This document shows, piece by piece, positions 24,201-29,481 of a stretch of DNA of 64,000 nt. How positions within the stretch are numbered: position 1 is the stretch's first letter; each line of letters begins with the position of its first letter. Position numbers and translations under genes: made by a program. Source of the stretch: Sipunculus nudus (taxonomy: Eukaryota > Annelida > Sipuncula > Golfingiida > Sipunculidae); NCBI GenBank assembly GCA_026874595.1, contig CM049307.1:75616643-75680642 (forward strand), in the 5' to 3' direction. The notes under the pieces are model-generated. The model searched no databases and was not told where the DNA came from. It worked only from the letters and a program-made list of their open reading frames with translations.

Positions 24201-27200
24201 CGGTTTGTGCGTTACGTTATTATCTTAAAGCTACTCAAGATAGTAGGGGGGGGGGGGGGCGCAAGAAGTTGTTTATTTCTACAAAAGTCACCACTTCCAA
24301 TAAGGAGATTAGCCCTATCACCATTAGTGCGTGGCTCAAAGCTACTATTGTCGCCGCCTATGAATCTGCTTCTCCATCAACCTTAGAGCAACTTCACATC
24401 AAGGCTCATGGCATTCGAGCTCTTTCTACTTCCTTGTGCCATTTCTCTGGGATCTCACTGAATCAACTGGTCAAGAAGGGCTACTGGAAGTCCCCGTCTA
24501 CATTCACCCGCTTTTATCTCAAAGATGTTCAGCTCCAGGCTTCGGGCCTTAACTCCCTGGGCCCTGTGATAGCAGCGGGTGAGGTCCTCCAGTTTTCCAG
24601 GCCATCATCCTCCTCTCCGTCTGTTCCACCGACGACGTCGTCTTCTGCGCCATCCCAGCACTGAGGTTCTCCTCTTTCCATCGTTACAGGTAGGTGTCCC
24701 CTCCCCAAGGTCTGTCTGTTCTATTCTCATTAATACAGAAACAGCTCACAATTATGTTTACGTAATAAAACCCCCCATTCCCTCCCTGTGAATGGTGGTT
24801 TTGTTAGTAAACTGTTGTGAGCTTTTCTGTATTACAAACATCGCTCCCTCCCAGTCCACTTCCTTCCGCCTTCGAAAAATGTGATTACAGGGAGCGGAAG
24901 TGTGACCTAGATACATGGGAACGAGGCGGGATGGGTGATAATAGGCCCAATAAGGGAAAATTTTCGGTTGGCTTACTCTGGCGTAAATACTTTAACAGAG
25001 AAAATTCTCATTAATACAGAAAAGCTCACAACAGTTTACTAACAAAATCACCATTCACAGGGAGGGAATGGGGGGGATTTGTTGGTCCCAAGCTGATATT
25101 TCTATCGCTTAACTCAAAGTCATGTTTGGATAACAGCTGGTGCACGGCCCGTCAATCATGATTGGGCCGTGATGATCAGTCATAATTAATAAATACCGAC
25201 AAGGCTCTCACTCATCAAGCGCCATAGGTCTGTCGCTCGACATGAGGTCATGCCGTTGTAATGTTTTGACAACAGTTGTGCACGGTCCAACAACCATACC
25301 TACTGCCAAAATGACCAGTTGCATAATTAATAGCAGCAATGATCTTACTCAACAAGCGCGATGGCTTACATACCTATTGCGTTGTTTAACTATTTGGCCA
25401 ATTATTCACTCATGATCATGCCTTTCTTCTCTTGCCAACAAAGCATTAACGAGAAGTTATTGATATATAAACCAAACATAATCCAATCCTTCCCTTTGAT
25501 GTGTCTAGGATAAACATACAGGACTCTATATAAAGGGAGGAAGATGGGATTTATATCAGACTGACTCTTATTTACCACAGAGTACGTTATACTGTATAAC
25601 TGCTACACTTTTTTATTGTTTGTGTCCTGTTTGCTTTGGCGTCGCAGCCTGCTAAGCGTAAGCTTGATGTAAAGACCATATAAACCTCATTCAATTTCTC
25701 TCTCTCTCTTTCTCTCTCTCTCCACACACACTATTTTTCTGTTTCAGTTTGAAATTCTATGACGCTAAAAGATATTGTCTCAACAAAATAAAATAAGGAA
25801 AAGAATTAATAATAAGAAATCTAAAGGATTCACACAAACATTTGTGAGAACTATATAACATAGGCCCTATACATGTGCAGTATTTATCGATAAAAATCAA
25901 GGGTGAAGAAGGTTGAATATAATGAACACTGGTTGTCTTGTACTCCGGTTGTGTCGAAGAAAATAACCAGTCCCTTCGACTTCGACACACCGAGGTTTCA
26001 CTGTACTTTAAATGACTATTAACGGTAGTAAGAACTCCCCCTTTTAGTGACAGTGGTTATAATTATGAATTATATATGAATTATATAACATTATATTATG
26101 AGTTATATGAAAATCACTTTGCAGCCTTCTGGAGTTGTATGTGCAGTGCTGGAAATGAACCAGGACAATGATATATTCTATTTATGAGATCTGAATCTGA
26201 CCACTTGTATGTATCTGTTAAACTCTCTTCTTCAGAAAGAACAGACAAGATTCCAATGGGCTCCATCAAAGCTGTGGTCAATGAACCAATAGAAGGAAAA
26301 GAAGAATATCATATAGTGGTGAGTGTATCTGTCTAAGAATATCATATAGTGGTGAGTGTATCTGTCTAAGATTATCATATAGTGGTGAGTGTATCTGTCT
26401 AGGAATAACAGATAGTGGTGAGTGTGTCTGTCTAAGAATATCATATAGTGGTGAGTGTATCTCTCTAAGAATATCATATAGTGGTGAATGTATCTGTCTA
26501 GGAATAACAGATAGTGGTGAGTGTGTCTGTCTAAGAATATCATATAGTGGTGAGTGTATCTGTCTTAGATTATCATATAGTGGTGAGTGTATCTGTCTAG
26601 GAATAACAGATAGTGGTGAGTGTGTCTGTCTAAGAATATCATATAGTGGTGAGTGTATCTGTCTAAGAATATCATATAGTGGTGAGTGTATCTGTCTAAG
26701 ATTATCATATAGTGGTGAGTGTATCTGTCTAGGAATAACAGATAGTGGTGAGTGTGTCTGTCTAAGAATATCATATAGTGGTGAGTGTATCTGTCTAAGA
26801 TTATCATATAGTGGTGAGTGTATCTGTCTAGGAATAACAGATAGTGGTGAGTGTATCTGTCTAAGATTATCATATAGTGGTGAGTGTGTCTGTCTAAGAA
26901 TATCATATAGTGGTGAGTGTATCTGTCTAAGATTATCATATAGTGGTGAGTGTATCTGTCTAGGAATAACAGATAGTCGTGAGTGTATCTGTCTAAGAAT
27001 ATCATATAGTGGTGAGTGTATCTGTCTAAGATTATCATATAGTGGTGAATGTATCTGTCTAGGAATAACAGATAGTGGTGAGTGTGTCTGTCTAAGAATA
27101 TCAGATAGTGGTGAGTGTATCTGACTAAGAATATCATAAAGTGGTGAGTGTGTTTGTCTAAGAATATCATAAAGTGGTGACTGTTTCTGTCTAACATTAT

Positions 27201-29481
27201 CATATAGTGGTGAATGTATCTGTCTAGGAATAACAGATAGTGGTGAGTGTGTCTGTCTATGAATAGCAGATAGTTGTGAGTGTATCTGACTAAGAATATC
27301 ATAAAGTGGTGAGTGTGTCTGTCTAAGAATATCATAAAGTGGTGACTGTTTCTGTCTAAGATTATCATATAGTGGTGAATGTATCTGTCTAGGAATAACA
27401 GATAGTGGTGAGTGTGTCTGTCTAAGAATATCATATAGTGGTGAGTGTATCTGTCTAAGATTATCATATAGTGGTGACTGTATCTGTCTAGGAATAACAG
27501 ATAGTGGTGAGTGTGTCTGTCTATGAATATCATATAGTGGTGAGTGTATCTGTCTAAGATTATCATATAGTGGTGAATGTATCTGTCTAGGAATAACAGA
27601 TAGTGGTGAGTGTGTCTGTCTAAGAATATCATATAGTGGTGAGTGTATCTGTCTAAGATTATCATATAGTGGTGAATGTATCTGTCTAGGAATAACAGAT
27701 AGTGGTGAGTGTGTCTGTCTAAGAATATCATATAGTGGTGAGTGTGTCTGTATAAGAACATCATATAGTGATGAGTGTGTCTGTATAAGAATATCAGATA
27801 GTGGTGAGTGTATCTGACTAAGAATATCATAAAGTGGTAAGTGTGTCTGTCTAAGAATATCATAAAGTGGTGAGTGTGTCTGTCTAAGAATATCAGATAG
27901 TGGTGAGTGTGTCTGTCTAAGAATATCAGATAGTGGTGAGTGTGTCTGTCAAAGAATATCAGATAGTGGTGACTGTTTCTGTCTAAGAATATCAGATAGT
28001 GGTGAGTGTGTCTGTCTAAAAATATCAGATAGTGGTGAGTGTGTCTGTCTAAGAATATCAGATAGTGGTGAGTGTGTCTGTCTAAGAATATCAGATAGTG
28101 GTGAGTGTGTCTGTCTAAGAATATATAGTGGTAAGTGTGTCTGTCTAAGAATATCATATAGTGGTGAGTGTATCTGACTAAGAATATCATATAGTGGTGA
28201 GTGTATCTGACTAAGAATATCATACAGTGGTGAGTGTGTCAGTCTAAGAATATCAGATAGTGGTAAATGTGTCTGTATAAGAATATCATTAAGTGGTGAG
28301 TGCGTCTGACTAAAAAAATCATATAGTGGTGAGTGTGTCTGTCTAAGAATATCAGATAGTTGTGAGTGTATCTGACTAAGAATATCATATAGTGGTGAGT
28401 GTCTGTCTAAGAATATGAGATAATTGTGAGTGTGTCTGTCTAAGAATATCATATAGTGGTGAGTGTATCTGTCTAAGAATATCATACAGTGGTGATGTGT
28501 CTGTCTAAGAATATCATAAAGTGGTGGGTGTGTCTGTCTAAGAATATCAGATAGTGGTGAGTGTGTCAGACTAAGAATATTATAGATTGGTGAGTGTGTC
28601 TGTCTAAGAATATTATAAAGGTGTGAGTGTGTCTGTCTAAGAATATCATACAGTGGTGATGTGTCTGTCTAAGAATATCATAAAGTGGTGTGTCTGTCTA
28701 AGAATATCACACAGTGGTGAGTGTGTCTGACTAAGAATATCATATAGTGGCGAGTGTATCTGACTAAGAATATCCCTGTGGTTGGTGTTCAAGTCATCTG
28801 GAACTGGAGTCCAAGTCAAAGAAAATCTCCTTATTTGAAGAAATTTAAATGGAAATCAAGATTATCATAAGTATTTTATGTTAGTTTGCACATACTTTTT
28901 ACTTGAATGTTTGATTACATTAAGCTCCTCATGCAGAGCTAAAGCTTGGTATACAGTCTTTTCCTTGTAATATTCTGTTAAAAGTTTACACCTGAATGTA
29001 AAATGCCATGTGACAGTACTTCCTTTCTACCGGACGTGACATGGACTCGGCATGATTTGGGGAGTCCTTACCTCCAAAGTCTGAGTACAAGTCTGAGTCA
29101 AGGACCCTTGTGTCCAAGTCCCTAATAAAGTGTACTCAAGTCTGGACTTGGCCTTGGGTCCTCCATCATTGCCTAGTGATATTTTGTATGTTACAGGGTA
29201 TCCAGTCTTATGACTGTGATACATTAAACCCATTTGATGTTTTGTATGTTACAGGTTAACCAGTCTTAAGACTGTGATACATTAAACCCATTTGATGTTT
29301 TCTATGTTACAGGGTATCCAGTCTTATGACTGTGATACATTAAACCCATTTGATGTTTTGTATGTTACAGGGTATCCAGTTAGGTCCTACAGAAGCATCA
29401 CGTTATTGGGTGTATTGGGTTCCAGCACAGTATGTAGAAGCAATCAAGGACGCAATCCTGGGCAAGTGGCAGTTTTTTTGA
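516..29481 (+). CDS. UBFD1: UBFD1 homologue (ubiquitin-like domain and UBFD1 domain protein), whole gene span, 8 coding exons
   Basis: UBFD1 is a conserved eukaryotic protein that binds polyubiquitin and has been linked to NF-kB signalling in mammals (family knowledge). Coding parts are 516-534, 12549-12620, 13224-13367, 16786-16821, 17135-17310, 19033-19207, 26236-26318 and 29371-29481: 816 nt, 271 residues plus stop, close to but a little shorter than the ~300-residue vertebrate protein. Residues ~1-45 are an acidic, low-complexity leader. Residues ~46-115 form the ubiquitin-like fold, with MQKLMYKG and the KGAKMMMVGST strand. Residues ~182-271 are the UBFD1 C-terminal domain, with GMYNKSG, KVRLTFKL, DQLWIGTK and a C-terminal YWVYWVPAQYVEAIKDAILG. 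Every junction keeps phase. Oddities: intron 5 begins with GC, exon 3 has a NAGNAG acceptor, and intron 7 is built from copies of its own splice sites. The match is read by eye from family motifs; the identity is very likely. Confidence 0.93.
1139..2208. repeat. Interspersed repeat with GCTCAGCTGA ends (family A, copy 1)
   Basis: Begins TTTTTAGCTCAGCTGA followed by tandem 'cgt ccg' style runs. It ends near ACAGCTGAGC and 'ctgggtccctagtta', giving short inverted ends (GCTCAGCTGA at 1145-1154, ACAGCTGAGC at 2176-2185). Both flanks are (ATTACT) runs, so it seems to have inserted in a microsatellite. Other copies start at 4411 and 51362. No transposase coding sequence seen. Confidence 0.6.
2231..2440 (+). 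repeat. 27-bp minisatellite of ATTACT units
   Basis: About seven copies of a 27-bp unit made of a TGTGTATCT spacer and repeated ATTACT. 27 is a multiple of three, which keeps all frames open and creates false ORFs rich in Leu or Tyr. Confidence 0.9.
2444..3950. other. UBFD1 intron 1, no recognised feature
   Basis: AT-rich intron sequence. No coding similarity, inverted repeat or clear element boundary was seen on either strand. Confidence 0.4.
6950..7082 (+). repeat. (TC)n microsatellite
   Basis: Imperfect then nearly perfect CT dinucleotide run inside the family A element. Confidence 0.95.
7597..7618 (+). repeat. C homopolymer (22 nt)
   Basis: An uninterrupted run of C. The length is prone to assembly or polymerase error. 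Confidence 0.95.
9295..9420 (+). repeat. ATTACT microsatellite blocks
   Basis: Three short (ATTACT) blocks separated by unique sequence, the same motif as at 2231-2440 and around 1100-1140. Similar blocks on both sides suggest one older repeat split by later insertions. Confidence 0.7.
9779..9802 (+). repeat. G homopolymer-rich tract
   Basis: A run of about 22 G with one A near the start. Confidence 0.95.
10074..10081. repeat. Target-site duplication, outer hAT-like element, left
   Basis: AAATTTAC, identical to 12487-12494. Confidence 0.85.
10074..10495 (+). repeat. 216-bp tandem duplication of the hAT-like left end
   Basis: CAGGGTTGTTAAGTTTTTCC occurs at 10082 and again at 10298. The two copies are almost identical through the (CA)n run that ends each. 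The duplicated block includes the AAATTTAC flank, so the duplication probably arose after insertion. Confidence 0.9.
10602..12118. mobile_element. hAT-like non-autonomous element nested in the outer hAT-like element
   Basis: Starts CAGGGTTGGGTTTTAGGC and ends GCCTAAAACTTGCCAACCCTG-type sequence. It is flanked by a perfect 8-bp duplication TACATAGT at 10594-10601 and 12119-12126. Both subterminal regions are full of short GCCTAAAAC motifs in both orientations. No transposase was recognised in the 1.5-kb body. Confidence 0.87.
12160..12296 (+). repeat. TA/TG/CA microsatellite
   Basis: Compound (TA)n, (TATG)n and (CA)n run within the outer hAT-like element. Confidence 0.95.
12487..12494. repeat. 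Target-site duplication, outer hAT-like element, right
   Basis: AAATTTAC, identical to 10074-10081; it lies 54 bases before UBFD1 exon 2. Confidence 0.85.
12549..12620 (+). CDS. UBFD1: UBFD1 coding exon 2
   Basis: Follows a TTAACAG acceptor and encodes an acidic linker with NLEEKEVTATTEPVTDGQT, ending ACAG before GTACCA. Phase 1 in and phase 1 out. It lies only 54 bases after the 8-bp duplication that ends the hAT-like insertion. Confidence 0.78.
13224..13367 (+). CDS. UBFD1: UBFD1 coding exon 3 (start of the ubiquitin-like domain)
   Basis: Encodes ADAQPPGDSEGDKE and then the first strands of the ubiquitin-like fold (ISFKVIYKKQKYDVNFTLD, then SKLKAHLETLTG). Acceptor is TTTACAG followed by CAG, a tandem NAGNAG acceptor that could add or drop one Ala. 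Donor ACAG before GTAGGT. Phase 1 on both sides. Confidence 0.92.
13678..14020. mobile_element. MITE-like inverted-repeat element in UBFD1 intron 3
   Basis: About 343 bp. The left end TAAGGCCAAAA and GGTATGGTTCTCAGGCAC (13698 on) is mirrored on the right by GTGCCTGAGAACCATACC and TTTTGGCCTAA, giving inverted repeats of ~40 bp. The flanks carry TTATA on both sides (13673-13677, 14021-14025), a possible duplication; TA alone is the alternative. No coding sequence. Superfamily not assigned. Confidence 0.75.
14070..15115 (+). repeat. Interspersed repeat with three internal ~178-bp tandem units
   Basis: Starts around TTTTTTAGTGAACCTGTGAG, then GCTTATGCGATGG and a CGTCCGTTGTC tract, a start type I associate with bivalve repeats. 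Units beginning CTACAAAAATCTTCTTCT lie near 14590, 14768 and 14945 and each end in a 'ggctgagttatggg' type sequence. Confidence 0.75.
15864..15953 (+). repeat. 22-bp minisatellite, four copies
   Basis: Four copies of a GCATGTGATCACCTCATGGG-type unit, each containing the palindrome TGATCA. Confidence 0.85.
16300..16690. repeat. Fragment related to the long-inverted-repeat element of 44-47.6 kb
   Basis: GCACAGGTTCGCATTAGGCC at about 16637 matches the inner end of both arms of that element (44745-44760 reversed, 46921 on). The preceding bases resemble its interior (TTTCAGCCTGAAATTCGGCA, 'ggtggtgccacctgc'). Probably a truncated copy. Confidence 0.55.
16786..16821 (+). CDS. UBFD1: UBFD1 coding exon 4 (36-nt micro-exon)
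   Basis: Encodes VPASMQKLMYK with split Gly codons at both ends. This is the conserved helix-to-strand segment of the ubiquitin-like domain (human has a very similar P-AMQK-MYKG stretch). Acceptor TTTTTGCACAG, donor AAAG before GTAAGT. Confidence 0.92.
17135..17310 (+). CDS. UBFD1: UBFD1 coding exon 5 (end of the ubiquitin-like domain), GC donor
   Basis: Encodes TTKDDSTLRDLKVTKGAK, then MMMVGSTVTDVMSV and a linker ending EPLCKQK. The conserved protein continues from this KQK into exon 6 (PHKTVLDKHGKP), so the exon must end at 17310. The intron then starts GCAATT instead of GT. AAG before GC fits the stronger exon-side consensus typical of GC-AG introns. Phase 0 out. Confidence 0.9.
17621..18759. 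repeat. GGCGCC-palindrome element (family P, copy 2), both ends visible
   Basis: Starts TGTATCTGCCAAAACA and ends TTTTGGCGGATACA, so it has inverted ends of ~14 bp. The body is a series of ~130-150-bp modules, each closing on the near-perfect palindrome GGTGGCGCCACC (near 18073, 18203, 18352, 18480, 18632). Phrases such as 'cacagcgtccatctgtttgtctg' and 'cactcatatctctgcagtgg' recur. No transposase; a non-autonomous DNA element is the likeliest reading. Confidence 0.7.
19033..19207 (+). CDS. UBFD1: UBFD1 coding exon 6 (start of the UBFD1 C-terminal domain)
   Basis: Encodes PHKTVLDKHGKPDDAM, a linker, then PQVPISGMYNKSGSK, VRLTFKLESDQLWIGTK plus one base. Acceptor GTATTACAG, donor AAAG before GTAAGA. 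A 48-bp minisatellite begins about 70 bases into the following intron. Confidence 0.93.
19281..19658 (+). repeat. 48-bp minisatellite, 8 copies, just after UBFD1 exon 6
   Basis: Eight units starting TGTCTGATCTGCTGTGATAA at 48-bp spacing (19321, 19369, 19417, 19465, 19513, 19561, 19609). The first at 19281 lacks about 8 bp. Near-identity of copies points to recent expansion. The minus-strand 129-codon ORF here is a by-product of the 16-codon period. Confidence 0.95.
19960..20104 (+). repeat. DIRS left inverted terminal repeat
   Basis: About 145 bp, from GAGCTGTTTCTGTATTAATG to the CTTCCGCTTCCTGT region, mirrored at 24887-25030 with a few differences. Confidence 0.88.
20234..21782 (+). pseudogene. 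DIRS Gag-like region, broken
   Basis: Opens at GCCATGG with METPTYCVSCG and a Cys/His-rich start (CVSC, CFHC, CFYC) like a zinc ribbon. A Pro/Ser-rich middle and a conserved C-terminal half (DKPWSPGTLWNSSGYC) then lie in other frames. The frame changes at the G-rich run at 20471-20489 and again near 20840 and 21210. Structural protein by position and composition only. Confidence 0.65.
22145..23600 (+). pseudogene. DIRS reverse transcriptase / RNase H region, frameshifted
   Basis: The reverse transcriptase core reads in one frame from about 22260 to 22940: RLFLVPKPHWRWHPIIDLKRLN (fingers, here one conservative stretch), KIDLTDAYFHVPIH (motif A), QFRVLPFGINVAPWIFT (motif B) and LPYLDDLLVHA (motif C, catalytic DD). 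From about 22950 the family's IPFGRLYLRPIQ segment is in the +1 frame. A WSHLFLFAFPALHLI segment, typical after RNase H, reads from 23287 in a third frame. It would copy element RNA to DNA; the frame breaks argue against activity. Confidence 0.82.
23634..24663 (+). pseudogene. DIRS tyrosine recombinase, frameshifted
   Basis: The N-terminal SAM-like part (SLRGYRAALLSVLRPLG, then HPLVSDFLKGV) leads to the catalytic block with the first Arg (ALASASRRSELHAL). After a frame break at the G run 24246-24257 the second block follows: HGIRALS (HxxR at about 24407) and FTRFYLKDV, the nucleophile Tyr at 24515-24517. These residues define a tyrosine recombinase, which inserts DIRS circles without target duplication. 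Stops at 24661-24663. Confidence 0.82.
24722..24840. repeat. DIRS internal complementary region
   Basis: The first half (ATTCTCATTAATACAGAAAC, then GTTTACGTAATAAAAC) is the reverse complement of the element's left end. The second half (GTTTTGTTAGTAAACTGTTG) is the reverse complement of the right end. In DIRS elements this region templates completion and circularisation of the cDNA. Confidence 0.85.
24887..25030 (-). repeat. DIRS right inverted terminal repeat
   Basis: Reverse complement of 19960-20104. For example, GGTGATAATAGGCCCAATAA here matches TTATTGGGCCTATCATCGCC there. Confidence 0.88.
25690..25735 (+). repeat. (TC)n microsatellite
   Basis: CT dinucleotide run in the right arm of the TIR element. 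Confidence 0.85.
26236..26318 (+). CDS. UBFD1: UBFD1 coding exon 7
   Basis: Encodes ERTDKIPMGSIKAVVNEPIE then GKEEYHIV. Acceptor CTTCTTCAG, donor ATAGTG before GTGAGTG, phase 0 out. Its last 17 nt (26302-26318) are the exon half of the 33-bp unit repeated about 75 times in the next intron. Reading through the donor gives VSVSV and then an in-frame TAA, so accurate choice of this donor matters. Confidence 0.92.
26302..28772 (+). repeat. 33-bp minisatellite made of the UBFD1 exon 7 / intron 7 donor junction, ~75 copies
   Basis: Each unit is the last 17 nt of exon 7 (AAGAATATCATATAGTG) followed by the first 16 nt of intron 7 (GTGAGTGTATCTGTCT). The first unit is the real junction itself, 26302-26334. 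Variants (TTATCATATAG, ATAACAGATAG, GTGTCTGTC) recur in order, giving a higher-order period of three to four units between about 26400 and 27700. The 3' part is more diverged, with units of 27-32 bp. Nearly every unit keeps a GTGAGT or GTGAAT donor-like core. Copy number is estimated from length. Confidence 0.95.
28773..29177. other. UBFD1 intron 7, sequence between the two arrays
   Basis: Mostly unique. It contains repeated TCCAAGTC/GGACTTGG-like words around 28790-28815 and 29040-29160. No other feature seen. Confidence 0.4.
29178..29380 (+). repeat. 58-bp tandem repeat of the UBFD1 intron 7 acceptor / exon 8 start, 4 copies
   Basis: TGTATGTTACAGGGTATCCA or close variants occur with the AG ending at 29196, 29254, 29312 and 29370, exactly 58 bp apart. 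The last is the true acceptor. Each unit holds the polypyrimidine/AG acceptor plus about ten exon-like bases and then a 'cttatgactgtgatacattaaaccc' spacer. The second copy reads GGTTAACC and so carries a stop. Confidence 0.94.
29371..29481 (+). CDS. UBFD1: UBFD1 coding exon 8 (last)
   Basis: Encodes GIQLGPTEASRYWVYWVPAQ, then YVEAIKDAILGKWQFF and TGA. This is the conserved UBFD1 C-terminus (LGPTEAS-YWVYWVP-QYV-AIKD--LGKWQ-F). Acceptor TATGTTACAG; the acceptor and first exon bases are repeated three more times upstream at a 58-bp period. Phase 0. Confidence 0.94.
   Translation, partial: GIQLGPTEASRYWVYWVPAQYVEAIKDAILGKWQFF

Larger units (their letters stand above)
19939..25077 (+). mobile_element. 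DIRS-type tyrosine-recombinase retrotransposon
   Basis: It has all the structural marks of DIRS elements: inverted terminal repeats, an internal complementary region, a Cys-rich Gag-like start, reverse transcriptase with YLDD, and a tyrosine recombinase. No LTRs and no DDE integrase. Left end near 19939 (TTTTATTACGTAAAC) and right end near 25077 (a GGGGGG run) are inferred because the internal region at 24722 joins the complements of exactly these two ends. Base composition is GC-richer than the surroundings. Reading frames are broken in several places, so this copy is probably dead. Confidence 0.9.
19784..26003. mobile_element. Tigger/pogo-like TIR element in UBFD1 intron 6, split by a DIRS insertion
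   Basis: CAGTGAAACCTCG at 19784 is mirrored by CGAGGTTTCACTG ending at 26003, with TA on both sides (19782-19783, 26004-26005). Further in, GTTGTGTTGAACTCGG on the left resembles the reverse of TTCGACTTCGACACAC on the right. Without the DIRS element only ~1.1 kb remains, with no transposase, so it is non-autonomous. Assignment to Tigger/pogo rests on the TA duplication and the CAGTG-type ends; Tc1/mariner in the wide sense is safer. Confidence 0.75.

Noticed and set aside
19939-25077. LTR retrotransposon or endogenous retrovirus
   Set aside because: Inverted rather than direct terminal repeats, an internal complementary region, a tyrosine recombinase instead of a DDE integrase, and no envelope-like frame.
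26565-28223. 552-codon minus-strand ORF with an 11-residue repeat
   Set aside because: It is the reverse reading of the 33-bp donor array. The unit is a multiple of three and has no stop in that frame, so it stays open by chance. No start context, splice sites or family resemblance.
27949-28485. 178-codon minus-strand ORF rich in SPLSDILRQTH
   Set aside because: Another frame of the same 33-bp array.
26302-28772. CRISPR array
   Set aside because: Tandem 33-bp repeats have no unique spacers, the genome is eukaryotic with introns, and there are no cas genes.
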